This document shows, in pieces, positions 53,474 to 63,004 of a stretch of 64,000 nucleotides of DNA. The notes beneath the pieces were generated by a model. It was not told the DNA's origin. It saw nothing but the letters and a program-made list of their open reading frames with translations, and searched no databases. Every line of letters starts with the position of its first letter. The stretch's first letter is position 1. The stretch is taken from NCBI GenBank assembly GCA_026184775.1, contig JANCYW010000001.1, positions 310,001 through 374,000 of the forward strand, written 5' to 3'. Both the position numbers and the translations under genes were made by a program. This DNA comes from Cyanidium caldarium (lineage: Eukaryota; Rhodophyta; Bangiophyceae; Cyanidiales; Cyanidiaceae).

Positions 53474-55432
53474 TCACGCCTCGAGGACCCGGTGCACCAG
53501 TTCGATCAGCGTCCGCGTGGGTGTGCCGGTGGCGCCGCTGCCCTTGTCGTTCCACACCGTCCCGGCGATGTCCAAGTGCGCCCACGGCACCTGCTTGTCG
53601 ACAAACTCCTGCAGAAACAGCGCTGCGGTGATTGCCCCGCCAAACCGCCCGCCGCCGATGTTCTTCAGGTCGCTCACTTTGCCCTGGAGGCCTTCGCGGT
53701 ATTCGGGCGCCAGCGGCATCCGCCATACCCGCTCGCCGACTGCCTTGCTGGCGCCGTCGATGTGCTGCGCCAGGGCGTCGTGCGAGCTCCACATGCCGCT
53801 GTATTCGTTGCCCAGCGCCACCACGCAGGCGCCCGTCAGGGTGGCGACGTCCACCATGGCATGAATGGGCTTGACGTTGCGCTGCACGTACACCAGCGCA
53901 TCGGCCAGCGTCAGCCGCCCCTCAGCGTCCGTGTTCAGCACCTCGATGGTCTTGCCGTTACTCGCGGTGAGGATGTCGCCCGGGTGGTACGCCTTGCCGG
54001 ATATCATGTTCTCGCAGCAGGCCGCCACCACCGTCAACTCCAGACCGGGTGGCGCCAGCGCGGCGACCGCTTTCATGGTGCCCAGGCAGGCGGCCGCTCC
54101 GCCGCAGTCGAACTTCATCAGTTCGATCATCGAGCCGGCAGTCTTCAAGTTGTAGCCGCCGGTGTCGTGCGTAACGCCCTTGCCGATGAGACACACGCGC
54201 TTGCGCTCGCCGGCGGCGTCGTTTTCCGGCGAGGTGTACGTGAGGTGGATAAACTTGGGCGGCAGGTCCGATCCCTGCGCCACGCCCAGGTACGCGCCCA
54301 TGCCCAGGCGCTCGCAGTCCTCGCGCTCCAGCACGGTGCAGCGCACGGTGCCGTTGGCGTTGCGGGCGATGTCCGCGGCGGTGTCGGCGAAGAACTGCGG
54401 CGTGGCCACATTGGCGGGCGCGTTCACCAGCTCTTTGGTGAGGATGACGCCCTCGGCAACGCAGGCGCCGCGGCGCACGCCCTCGGCATCCGCCCCGAAC
54501 AGTTGAACGGTGCTGGGCTCGGGTCGCGGAGGCGCAGATGGCGATGGGGCGATCGCAGCGCCGTCACCATTGTCGCTGTCAGCTGACGCCGACGTCGTCC
54601 TGAAGCGATCGTCGGCAAACGCCGCCAACAGAATGCCCTCGGTGAGCCGTTGCGACGCCAAGCGCGCCGACAAACCCTGGCCGCCGCCACGGTCAATCGA
54701 TTCTATGGACGGCACGTATACCCCGACGCGCTCTCCGCGGCGTTTGTCCAACTTCACGTTGGCGGCGACAAAGTTGGCAAACTTGTTCAGGGCATCGGCG
54801 TTCAGCTCGTCCTCCTTGCCCAGGCAGAACAGCGCCAGCCGCCGCGGCCGAATGCGCGCACCAGCAGGCGTCGCGCTGCCGCCGACTCCCGGCACCGCCG
54901 TAAAGCGGGTCACCACCGAGGCGCCCTTTTTCGGCTTGAACTCCACATCGGCCAGCAGTTGGGCGGTGGCGGCCGCCAGCGCCTCGCCCAGGCTCGCCGT
55001 CAGCCGCGGAGACAGCGTCGCCGTCGTCGCGCTATTGTCGGTAGCGGACGCACTGTTACCACTTGTCTGGGATGGTGACGATACGTCATCGGTAAACAGC
55101 GCCACAAACACCGCATCGCCTTCGTACTCTTGCAGCGTCCCGCTGAGCGTCTCGGCGCGCACCACCGGCAGTGGCTGCCGCTCCGAAGGCGGCCGCACCC
55201 GCGTCGACACACTCATTCTAAGCTGCGTTGCCACTGCCGGCGGCGAGGAGGGCGCACGCGGCTGCCACGGCGTAGTTGCCCGCACTCCGGGCCGGATCGA
55301 CAACCGCCGCCGTCCCAATGGCCAGGCCGTCGCCGAACTCGCCCGCCCACCCCACCTGAACCTGCCCTGCAACGCCCGTCTTGCCCAGCTCCAGCTGCTG
55401 ACACCCACACCCAATGCATCAAGGAATGCCAT
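53474..55432 (-). CDS. Leucyl aminopeptidase, M17 family, predicted plastid
   Basis: Di-metal aminopeptidase releasing N-terminal residues. Start placed at the ATG 55432 (652 aa), giving a leader beginning MAFLDALGVGVSSW and rich in Arg/Ser/Thr, consistent with plastid import. An ATG at 55216 (MSVSTRV) would give a leaderless 580-aa form. The catalytic domain carries GKGVTHDTGGYNLK, MKFDCGGAA, the metal-binding signature NTDAEGRL at residues 500-507, and GACVVALGNEYSG. The N-terminal macro-like domain lies before it. Catalytic residues appear complete. Confidence 0.92.
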   Translation of the reverse strand: MAFLDALGVGVSSWSWARRALQGRFRWGGRASSATAWPLGRRRLSIRPGVRATTPWQPRAPSSPPAVATQLRMSVSTRVRPPSERQPLPVVRAETLSGTLQEYEGDAVFVALFTDDVSSPSQTSGNSASATDNSATTATLSPRLTASLGEALAAATAQLLADVEFKPKKGASVVTRFTAVPGVGGSATPAGARIRPRRLALFCLGKEDELNADALNKFANFVAANVKLDKRRGERVGVYVPSIESIDRGGGQGLSARLASQRLTEGILLAAFADDRFRTTSASADSDNGDGAAIAPSPSAPPRPEPSTVQLFGADAEGVRRGACVAEGVILTKELVNAPANVATPQFFADTAADIARNANGTVRCTVLEREDCERLGMGAYLGVAQGSDLPPKFIHLTYTSPENDAAGERKRVCLIGKGVTHDTGGYNLKTAGSMIELMKFDCGGAAACLGTMKAVAALAPPGLELTVVAACCENMISGKAYHPGDILTASNGKTIEVLNTDAEGRLTLADALVYVQRNVKPIHAMVDVATLTGACVVALGNEYSGMWSSHDALAQHIDGASKAVGERVWRMPLAPEYREGLQGKVSDLKNIGGGRFGGAITAALFLQEFVDKQVPWAHLDIAGTVWNDKGSGATGTPTRTLIELVHRVLEA

Positions 55433-55737
55433 GCTGCTGCTGCACCAGTTCACTACCGGTTGCACGCTGTGGTCATCCACAACGCTGGTCGCTCCAGCAC
55501 GCACACGTTCACCAGCGTCTCTCGTCGCCGCGCCGCGATGACCGATTCGGGGAGCGGCGGCGAGCCGGTGGCCCGCAGGGACTGGCGCAGGACGCCTGCA
55601 GAGACGCCAAGGGGCACACGACAGCCTGCGTGAGGCAAGTGGGGTAGACGAAGCACGCAGTCTGTTGGGAGGAAAAGGTGCAGTTGCTGGCGGTGCGTGA
55701 GTGTATCGTCGGGAACCTGTGGACGGTTGCTGGCGCC
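55433..55737. other. Divergent promoter region, leucyl aminopeptidase / CcmE
   Basis: 305 bases. The aminopeptidase frame remains open across the first part but has no family-like sequence there. No element recognised. Confidence 0.4.
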
Positions 55738-56478
55738 ATGCAACGCTGCCGGCTGTGGTTGCGCGGGGGCGCTCGCGTTGTGGAGAGACTGCGACCGGCC
55801 GGGCGCGCAGCTGAGCAACTCGCCCGGAGATCGCGACCGCCGTTTGTACAGCGAATTGTCCCTTCACGTCGGTGGGGCAGCGCCTCCTCAACGAGTCCGC
55901 CGGGTGGGGCGGCGGCGGCGGCGGCGGCAACGAATAGCTTGTTCACCGAGTCGGACGAGGCGCTGTGGAAGTTGCGGACGCGACGCAATCAGAGGCGACG
56001 ATTTCTGTCGCTGCTTGGCCTGCTGACGGCCACGGGCACGATTGTCTTTATGGCGCTACGCACCATCGAGGACAACCTGTTGTTTTTCATGACGCCCACG
56101 CAGGCGCTGACGCAGTCGCCACCGGTGGAGGCCACGCGACGATTCCGCCTGGGTGGACTGGTGGTGGAGGGCAGCGTGCGACGGCTCACGCACGGCAAGG
56201 TGGAGTTCGATATGACCGATCTGGAGCACCTGGTGCATGTCAACTTTCAGGGCGTCCTACCGGACCTGTTTCGCGAGGGCCAGAGCGTGGTGGTGGAGGG
56301 ATACCTGGTTGACACCGGCGATGCCGATGCCGACCAGCTGCCGCAATTCAAAGCGGTGGAGGTGCTCGCCAAGCACGACGAGAACTACATGCCGGCGGAA
56401 GTGCGGCGCATGGTCGAGGCCAACCGCGCCGCCCAAGAGCAGCAGACGACGTCGGTGGATCCGGCGAGGGCCTCGTGA
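55738..56478 (+). CDS. CCME: Cytochrome c maturation haem chaperone CcmE, mitochondrial
   Basis: System I haem chaperone that receives haem from CcmC and passes it to apocytochrome c. First ATG is at 55738 (246 aa). An Arg-rich presequence fits mitochondrial import. A membrane anchor lies near residues 89-107 (FLSLLGLLTATGTIVFMAL), then the OB-fold (FRLGGLVVEGSV, VHVNFQGVLPDLFREGQSVVVEGYL). The covalent haem His is H213 in AKHDENYMP. Nuclear-encoded CcmE is a lineage marker for System I users such as red algae and land plants. Confidence 0.94.
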   Translation: MQRCRLWLRGGARVVERLRPAGRAAEQLARRSRPPFVQRIVPSRRWGSASSTSPPGGAAAAAAATNSLFTESDEALWKLRTRRNQRRRFLSLLGLLTATGTIVFMALRTIEDNLLFFMTPTQALTQSPPVEATRRFRLGGLVVEGSVRRLTHGKVEFDMTDLEHLVHVNFQGVLPDLFREGQSVVVEGYLVDTGDADADQLPQFKAVEVLAKHDENYMPAEVRRMVEANRAAQEQQTTSVDPARAS

Positions 56479-56580
56479 GCCCAATAAAAGCAAGACACGA
56501 CAGCACCAGGTGGTAGAGGCAGACGGCGATGGTTCATCCGGTGGAGCCGTTGAAGGAAGCGCATGCCGCCAGATGGCCAG

Positions 56581-56997
56581 TCATCGCGGCGGCTTTGCCG
56601 AAGAGGGCGCAGCCGGTTTGGGCACCTCTGTCGTGCTTCCAGCAGCTTCCCGTCGGCGGCACTGAGCCGGAAAGCGACGAAAACTGCCGCAAACGTTGCA
56701 GTGCACGATGATCGTGCCTCGGCGGACGCGAACGGTGGCCGTCGTGCCCGGGCGCAACACCGCATTGCAACGACGACAGACGCGGCGCTTGACAGCATCC
56801 CTGTCGAGGCGGTGATTGAGCCGCACGGCGATCTTCTTCATCAACCACACCAAGTGGCGCGACGCCGGTCCGCTGACGTCGGCCACCGTCCGCGCCGCCG
56901 TCCACAAAAAGTTGATGCGCGCCTCGGCGTCCCTCGAACGCTTCAACTTGTCCTTGCCACGACGCTTGGCCTGACGCGACTGCCGCCGCGCTGCCAT
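56581..56997 (-). CDS. RPR2: Ribonuclease P/MRP protein subunit Rpp21/Rpr2
   Basis: 138 aa from the ATG at 56997. Basic N-terminal helices (RINFLWTAARTV, SRHLVWLMKKIAVRLNHRL) precede a zinc ribbon with C74, C77, C100 and C103 (CRRCNAVLRPG and CNVCG). This is the Rpr2/Rpp21/SNM1 layout and length. It helps mature tRNA 5' ends in the nucleus. Shares a 267-bp divergent promoter with SMC1. Confidence 0.9.
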   Translation of the reverse strand: MAARRQSRQAKRRGKDKLKRSRDAEARINFLWTAARTVADVSGPASRHLVWLMKKIAVRLNHRLDRDAVKRRVCRRCNAVLRPGTTATVRVRRGTIIVHCNVCGSFRRFPAQCRRREAAGSTTEVPKPAAPSSAKPPR

Positions 56998-57264
56998 AAG
57001 AGAGAGGCGCAGTGGGAGGGGAGCAGATCGTGCCCTCGCGAGACGACGAACGAAGGACTGCCGAGCGCCGGGCGTCAACCCGAAACCGCCAACAAGATCG
57101 AAATTGGCGCGAACGTTTGGCGGGCGCGCGCGCTCGTTTTGGTGATGCGAAGGGGGGCGCCGTGGGGGCGGTTCGGCTCCTCTCCCAAACGACACGCGCC
57201 CTCCGCACGGCTCTGCTACGCAACACCTTCGCTGCCGCCGTGCACTGCGTGGCTCTCCATCAGG
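56998..57264. promoter_or_regulatory. Divergent promoter RPR2 / SMC1 with two E2F-like sites
   Basis: 267 bases. ATTGGCGC at 57103-57110 and TTTGGCGG at 57116-57123 both fit the plant E2F consensus WTTSSCSS. The second sits in GAACGTTTGGCGGGCG followed by a CG-repeat, almost the same as the block before POLA1. Confidence 0.55.
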
Positions 57265-60200
57265 ATGGGGCGTCTGTTGCGTATCGAGCTGGAAAACTTC
57301 AAGTCGTACGCGGGCAAGGTGACCGTGGGGCCGTTTCCGCCGGGGTTCTCGGCGGTTATCGGGCCGAACGGCGGCGGCAAGTCCAACTTGATGGATGCGA
57401 TCAGTTTCGTGTTGGGTCTGCCTTCTCGGCAACTCCGCGGCGGTTTTCTGGGCGACGTGGTCTATCGGGGCAACTTGGCGGCCGGCGAGGCGTACACTTT
57501 TCTGGCTGAGGAGCCGGCACCGCAGAGCGCCGTGGTGCGCCTGGTGTACGAACACGAGCCGGATCGCGAGACGGTGTTTTCGCGCACGGTGACAGTCTCT
57601 GGCGTCTCCACCTACCGTGTTGACTCGCGGGCAGTGTCACTGGAGACGTATTTGAGGCGGCTGCAGGCGGTGCACTTGTCGGCCGGCCCGCAGAGCTTTC
57701 TGGTGTTTCAGAATCAGGTGGAGGAGATTGCCAACCGATCGCCGCAACAACTGGCGGCACTGTTCGAGGAGACATCGAACTCGGTGGAGCTGCGCGACGA
57801 GTACGAGCGCTTGCGGCAGCGTTTGGAGGCGGCGCAGCAGGAGGCTGCCTTTTGTCTGCAGAAGAAGCGCGGTATGCTCGCCGAGCGCAAGCAGTACCGC
57901 GAACAGCAGGATGAGGTGGAGCGTTATCAGGCACTGGAGCAGCGCCTGGCACAGACGCGCACGGAACGCATGCTGTTCCGTCTGTTCCATGTGGAGCGTG
58001 ACCTGAATGAGCGCCACACAGAGTCGGTGGCTCTGGCGGACGAGGTGACCCGTCTGCAGCAGGAGCACGCCAGCATCGGCGATGCCGTGGAGCAGCACAA
58101 AAAAGAGTTGGCGAGGTGTCGCAAAGCGCAGGCTGCGTTGGAGAAACAGATCACCCAGCTGCGCAGTGCCCAGGAGCAAACCGCGGCGGCGGTAGCGGGC
58201 ACACAGGCGCAAGTGCAGCAGCTGACCAAGCGGACAGCGGCGGATCGGCAACGTCTGACAGAGGCCGAGCGCAGCGCGCACGAGGCGCGCTCCGAGCTGC
58301 AGCTGCTGCAGACGGCCATGCGCGACGTGGAGGAGGCGATGCGCACGCTGGAACGCGAGGAGCAGCAGCGTCGCCAATCGGAGAGCGGTGCGCGACTGGA
58401 TGCGGCTCGGTTGGCGGCTCTGCAGGAGGCCGCAGCTCGCCGCACCGCCTCACTGCAAGAGGAGCTGGCGGCAGCAGAGCGCACCGCGCTGGTGGCGAGT
58501 CAGGCGCTCAATGCTGCCGAGCGCACGATGCGCAACGTGGCGCAGCAGGCAGCCGAGACCGAGCGAGAGTGGGAGCAGCAGCGCCAGCGCTACCAAACAC
58601 TAGAGGACAGGGCGCGCGAGGAGGAGCGCACTGCGCAACGCCTCACTGCGGAGAACGAGTCGAATCAGCGACGCGCCGCCGAACGAGCTGCACAGAGGCG
58701 CGAGCTGGAGCACATCGTCGAGCAGTGTAGCGAGGCGTTGCGCGCCGCCAAGGCCGAACGTGTCGAGAGTGCTCGCGAACAACGCCTGTCCGAAGCGGTG
58801 ACCACCATGCGGCGCTTGTTCCCGGGCGTGCGCGGCCGCATCGCCGACCTCTGCCGACCGGTGCAGCGCAAGTATCACGAGGCCGTGGCGGTGGCGCTCG
58901 GCAAATCGATGGGTGCCATCGTGGTGGACACCGAGGACACCGCCGGCGAGTGCATCGCTTACTTGAAAGAGCAGCGGGCGGGCACGGCCACGTTCATCCC
59001 GCTGCGGGAGATTCGAGCGCCCACCGTGCAGGCGGCGTTGCGCAGTCTCGGCGGCACTGCGCGTCTGCTGATCGATGTGCTGCAGTTCGACCGGAGCATC
59101 GCCGCCGCCGTCCAGTACGTGGCCGGCAACACCGTCGTGTGCGATACACTGGACGAAGCTCGGCGCATCGCCTACGCCGCCGGCAGTGATGCCGGAGCGG
59201 GTGACGCTCGCAAGGTGTGCACCGTAGACGGCACCCTGATTCATCGCAGCGGCTTTATCACAGGCGGCGCTGACGATAGCGCGAGCGGCGGCGGTGCATC
59301 GCGCTGGGACGAGGCCGAGACGGAAGCGCTGCGCCGGCGGCGGCAGCAGGCGTTGGAAAAGCTGGCGGAACTGGCGGCCGGCAGCGCCCTGCACGAGCGC
59401 GCACGCGATCAGGAACTCCAGGAGCGCGCTGCGGCGGCCGTCAAGCGCGCCAGCGTGTTGCGCGAGGAGGCGCAGCGATTGCGCGACAAGATACGGCGCC
59501 TGGAGGCATCGCGCCAAGCCGCCCAGGCGAGCCAGCAACGGGCGGCGGCCGAGGTGGAGGCGGCGCGCGCACAGTCCGCGCTGGCCGCGGAGGCAGTAGC
59601 CGCTGTGCGCGGCCGCATCGAGGCCGTGGAGGTGGAAGTGTACGGCGACGTGCCCCGCACCGACATCCACCGCGCCGAGCAGCACCGAGAGCGGCGCCTG
59701 GAGTTGGAGTCGCAGCGGGCGCGCTTGCAAGCACGTATCGAATATGAGCAGAGCCGCGATCACGACGCCCCGTTGGCGCAGCTGCGCGACAAGCTGCAAC
59801 GCGACGAGGAGGTGCTGGCCGCAGCACAACAGCAGCACCTTCTGTTGGGCGAGGAGGCGGCACAGCGAGCACAGCAACTGTCGGAACTGGAGGAGCAGTT
59901 GGCTGCCGAGGCCCGGCGCATCGCCGACGTCGAGGGCGTCCTGGCGCAGGCGCTGCAGCGTGAGCGTCTGCTGGCGGATGAACTGGCCGACAAGCGCAAA
60001 GCGCAGAGCGCCTGCACCGGCTCTGTGGATGAGCTGCGCGCCCGTCGCGCCGCCCTGCTCACCGAGTGCCGCGTTGAGGACATTTCGGTGCCGCTGGCCG
60101 ATGGCGGGGATTGGACCGAAGTGGGCGATTCGAATCGTCATGGCGGCAGGCAGCGCTCACGCCGACAACCGCAGCAACCACCAGCGGCCAGGCGTCCCAG

Positions 60201-61143
60201 ACGCACGGCCGCCGCCGAGGATGTGGATGACGACGACCGTGATGCGGCGGCGATGTCCATCGACGCTGTCGCAGCCGATGCCGAAGCGCTCGCCATCGAC
60301 TATGCCCGCCTGTCGGAGACGCAGCGGGCGGCGCACACCGCCATGGAGCAGAGCGCCCACGAGCAGGCGTTTATGGAGCGTGAGCGCTCGGTGTTGGCCG
60401 AGATGGAGCGGCTGTCGCCCAATCTCAAAGCCGGCGAGCGCATGGGCGAGCTGCAGCGCCGCTTCGATGCGCTCACCGCCGAACACGAACGCGCCCGCCG
60501 CGCCCTGGCCGATGTCACCCAAGCGTGGGAACGCGTGCGCACCGAACGCACCCGTCGCTTCCTGGAATACTTTCGCACCGTGTCCGCCGCCATCGACGGC
60601 ATCTACAAACAGCTGACACGCGCGCCGACCGCACCACTGGGCGGCATCGCGCAGCTGCAACTCGAGTCGGAGCGCGAGCCGTATCGGTACGGCGTCAAGT
60701 ACTACGCCATGCCGCCTGGCAAGCGATACCGCGATATGGAGCAGTTGAGCGGCGGTGAGCGCAGCGTGGCCGCGCTTGCGCTGCTGTTCGCCCTGCAAGC
60801 GGCGCGTCCCAGTCCGTTCCTGGTGATGGACGAGATCGACGCCGCGCTGGACCCGCTCAACGTACAGCGCGTATCGCGGTACCTGCGCGAACGCGCCGCC
60901 GACGAGTCGCCCGCGCAAAGTGTGGTCATCTCGCTCAAAGACGCCTTTTACGAGAACGCCAACGCGCTGGTGGGCATCTATCGCGACCCGAGCGCCGGCC
61001 ACGCCAGCCGCGTGCTCACCCTCGACCTGGACGCGTTCGGCGCGGTGTCGCTCGGGGACGAGGGCGGCGGCGCGACGGCGGCAGCGGAGACATCGTCGGT
61101 GGCCGCGACGGAACGACCGGCCACCTCGCTCCCGGTGGCCTGA
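57265..61143 (+). CDS. SMC1: Cohesin subunit SMC1
   Basis: ATPase arm of cohesin, holding sister chromatids together. Start at the ATG 57265 (1292 aa) because the SMC1 N-terminus begins there (MGRLLRIELENFKSYAG); the frame is open upstream without similarity. Walker A GPNGGGKSN begins at residue 33, followed by LMDAISFVLG. Two long coiled coils flank a hinge (VRGRIADLCRPVQRKYHEAV, AIVVDTEDTAGECI, FITGGADD). The signature LSGGERS starts at L1161 and Walker B is FLVMDEIDAALDPLNVQRV. A short Arg/Gln/Asp-rich insert near 60150-60240 lies in the second coiled coil. SMC1 is favoured over SMC2, 3 and 4 by its N-terminal FKSYAG...GPF block and C-terminal pattern. Confidence 0.94.
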   Translation: MGRLLRIELENFKSYAGKVTVGPFPPGFSAVIGPNGGGKSNLMDAISFVLGLPSRQLRGGFLGDVVYRGNLAAGEAYTFLAEEPAPQSAVVRLVYEHEPDRETVFSRTVTVSGVSTYRVDSRAVSLETYLRRLQAVHLSAGPQSFLVFQNQVEEIANRSPQQLAALFEETSNSVELRDEYERLRQRLEAAQQEAAFCLQKKRGMLAERKQYREQQDEVERYQALEQRLAQTRTERMLFRLFHVERDLNERHTESVALADEVTRLQQEHASIGDAVEQHKKELARCRKAQAALEKQITQLRSAQEQTAAAVAGTQAQVQQLTKRTAADRQRLTEAERSAHEARSELQLLQTAMRDVEEAMRTLEREEQQRRQSESGARLDAARLAALQEAAARRTASLQEELAAAERTALVASQALNAAERTMRNVAQQAAETEREWEQQRQRYQTLEDRAREEERTAQRLTAENESNQRRAAERAAQRRELEHIVEQCSEALRAAKAERVESAREQRLSEAVTTMRRLFPGVRGRIADLCRPVQRKYHEAVAVALGKSMGAIVVDTEDTAGECIAYLKEQRAGTATFIPLREIRAPTVQAALRSLGGTARLLIDVLQFDRSIAAAVQYVAGNTVVCDTLDEARRIAYAAGSDAGAGDARKVCTVDGTLIHRSGFITGGADDSASGGGASRWDEAETEALRRRRQQALEKLAELAAGSALHERARDQELQERAAAAVKRASVLREEAQRLRDKIRRLEASRQAAQASQQRAAAEVEAARAQSALAAEAVAAVRGRIEAVEVEVYGDVPRTDIHRAEQHRERRLELESQRARLQARIEYEQSRDHDAPLAQLRDKLQRDEEVLAAAQQQHLLLGEEAAQRAQQLSELEEQLAAEARRIADVEGVLAQALQRERLLADELADKRKAQSACTGSVDELRARRAALLTECRVEDISVPLADGGDWTEVGDSNRHGGRQRSRRQPQQPPAARRPRRTAAAEDVDDDDRDAAAMSIDAVAADAEALAIDYARLSETQRAAHTAMEQSAHEQAFMERERSVLAEMERLSPNLKAGERMGELQRRFDALTAEHERARRALADVTQAWERVRTERTRRFLEYFRTVSAAIDGIYKQLTRAPTAPLGGIAQLQLESEREPYRYGVKYYAMPPGKRYRDMEQLSGGERSVAALALLFALQAARPSPFLVMDEIDAALDPLNVQRVSRYLRERAADESPAQSVVISLKDAFYENANALVGIYRDPSAGHASRVLTLDLDAFGAVSLGDEGGGATAAAETSSVAATERPATSLPVA

Positions 61144-61174
61144 CCCGAGCCATACACTCCTGGTGCTCTCTCCC

Positions 61175-62692
61175 TCACGGATTCGATTCGGACACGTCCT
61201 TGAACTGCGATTTGGGCGCCTGGCACTGCGGACACACAAAGTCGTCGCCGTAAAACTTCCACTCCCGTCCGACCGCCGGGAATATGGTGTAACCGCATCG
61301 CTGGCACTCGTAACGGTGTCGCACGGCGCCTTTCCCCTCGTCTCCGCTTTCGCGGTCGTTGCTCGGTCGCTGTTTGCCCTCCGACGCATCGCGCAGCATA
61401 TCCTGCAGCTGTTGCACGGACATGCGCCTCTTGATCGCCAACGCCTGCACCGCCTCGGTGTGTATCTGGCGTTTGGCGTCGGTCGCCGCTTGCACCAGCT
61501 TCCGCGCCGCCTCTTCGCTCAGCCCCAGATCCGCATACCCCGGCAGCAGCGGTTCGGACTGGGCGAGCGCCTCGGCCAGCTGCGCCTCTTCGTCGCTAAG
61601 CGGCACGAGCTGCTGCAGCCGCGGCTCGGTCAGCAGGGAGATGTGGCGACGGCCGTATGCGCCGTAGATGTTGGCGGCGGTGGTGGCCGATCGTCCGCGC
61701 TTCTCTTTCAGTAGCGCGGCCTGTTTCGCCTCGATCATATCCCGGTAACAGGTCTCCGCCATGCTGCTCAGCAAGCTGTCCACCACCTCCGGCCCGTACC
61801 CCATCTTGTCGCGTATGCGCAGCGACGAACGGTCCAGCGGCATACGCTCGGCCACGAACAGCAACTTGCTCAACAGCGTGCCGGCCGGTTTGCGAGGCGG
61901 CGATGCCGCCAGCGCGTTCAGCACCGCCACGGTCTCGGCGTCGCTGCAGCGGAGGAGACGCGGCGCCAGGCGCGCCGCCTCCACACACGTCAACGACATC
62001 TTGGTGTCGTTCGCCAGGTGAAAGAAGAACGACGACAACAATCGAGCGCGCGGTGTCCATGGCAGCACGCGCCGACGATACACCCGGGTCACCTCGGCCA
62101 GTTCGGTCTCCAGCAAGTCGCGGCGCACACCGTCCACGCTGCGGTTTTGGACGTAGCGGATGGCGCGCACCATCTCGGCGCCGTACTCCTCCACGAGGCG
62201 ATGTTGGCGCCGACGTATACGCTGCACGCTAAAGTAGCCTACGGCGCCGGTGGCCATGGCGACGGCTAGGGAGATGATGACGGTGGCCAACAACGACGGG
62301 CCGGCCATGTTGGGCTCCTGCTGTTGACCGGGGTGACGCCCGCCGCCGTCCGCCGCATCCATGCCCTGCACGTGCCGCTGCGCGTCGCTACGCTCGTAGC
62401 GTTGATACCGACGGCGTGTCGGTCGCCGCGTATCGATCGCCGGCGCTGTCGCCAACGGCAACGCGGTGGCAATGCGGATGCGGTGAGGCGTGGCCGGGGA
62501 TAGGAGCGGTGTCGATTCCGCCGGCATCCCGTCGGAAGCAGCAGGCAGTGGTTCCGTCATAATGAGAGCTTTGCGGGTATGGCAGGCCGGTTTCCGGAAA
62601 TGCCACAGCCTCCTCGACCCATTCTGGGTCGTCGAGGCGAGTCGGCCCCGTCTGGACAGCGGCACTCCGGCCGGCGCCACAAAATGCCACAT
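61175..62692 (-). CDS. Membrane protein with C-terminal rubredoxin domain, predicted plastid
   Basis: 505 aa from the first ATG (62692); the leader MWHFVAPAGVPLSRRGR is basic with early aromatic residues, fitting plastid import. A single hydrophobic segment lies at about 134-154 (LLATVIISLAVAMATGAVGYF). A large soluble helical region of about 280 residues follows; I do not recognise it (landmarks: FFFHLANDTKMSLTCVEAARL, DKMGYGPEVVDSLLSSMAETCYRDMIEAK, and SVQQLQDMLRDA). The end is a rubredoxin-type iron site with C463, C466, C487 and C490 (YECQRCGYTIFPAVGREW, DDFVCPQC), like the plastid rubredoxin-family proteins of plants. Expected to sit in a plastid membrane with redox function; partner unknown. 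Convergent with SMC1 at 31 bp. Confidence 0.7.
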   Translation of the reverse strand: MWHFVAPAGVPLSRRGRLASTTQNGSRRLWHFRKPACHTRKALIMTEPLPAASDGMPAESTPLLSPATPHRIRIATALPLATAPAIDTRRPTRRRYQRYERSDAQRHVQGMDAADGGGRHPGQQQEPNMAGPSLLATVIISLAVAMATGAVGYFSVQRIRRRQHRLVEEYGAEMVRAIRYVQNRSVDGVRRDLLETELAEVTRVYRRRVLPWTPRARLLSSFFFHLANDTKMSLTCVEAARLAPRLLRCSDAETVAVLNALAASPPRKPAGTLLSKLLFVAERMPLDRSSLRIRDKMGYGPEVVDSLLSSMAETCYRDMIEAKQAALLKEKRGRSATTAANIYGAYGRRHISLLTEPRLQQLVPLSDEEAQLAEALAQSEPLLPGYADLGLSEEAARKLVQAATDAKRQIHTEAVQALAIKRRMSVQQLQDMLRDASEGKQRPSNDRESGDEGKGAVRHRYECQRCGYTIFPAVGREWKFYGDDFVCPQCQAPKSQFKDVSESNP

Positions 62693-63004
62693 GGCGATAC
62701 AGTCTCTCAGAGGGGTGAAAGCCAGTTCGTATCGCGTCAAGCCCTGAATACCTTCCCCTCCAAGACAACCAGTTCACAGTGCACGACTCCCTCGTCGTCC
62801 CGCGCTCGGTGACAACCGCTCTCTCAAGGGCGCCCCACTGGCGTGACTCGGAGCACCGCCCGTGTTGTCAAGCGGCCGGCCGTCCCTTCCACGGCTCCCC
62901 GATCCGCCATCCGCACCGCTCGATCCATCCGCAGCGTTCGCTCGGCTGGGGAGTCGCTTGTCGTCCACTGGGCAGCTCTATTGCGTGGCCGTCCGGGGCA
63001 CGCC
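62693..63004. other. Divergent promoter region, rubredoxin-domain protein / unknown coiled-coil protein
   Basis: 312 bases; no gene, repeat or recognisable element. Confidence 0.35.

Noticed and set aside
56563-57264. Upstream extension of the SMC1 frame by 234 codons
   Set aside because: It overlaps the RPR2 gene on the other strand, whereas the SMC1 family N-terminus starts exactly at 57265.
58600-61389. Two long frames opposite SMC1
   Set aside because: Leu/Gln-rich antisense images of the coiled coil; no ATG-proximal or domain evidence.
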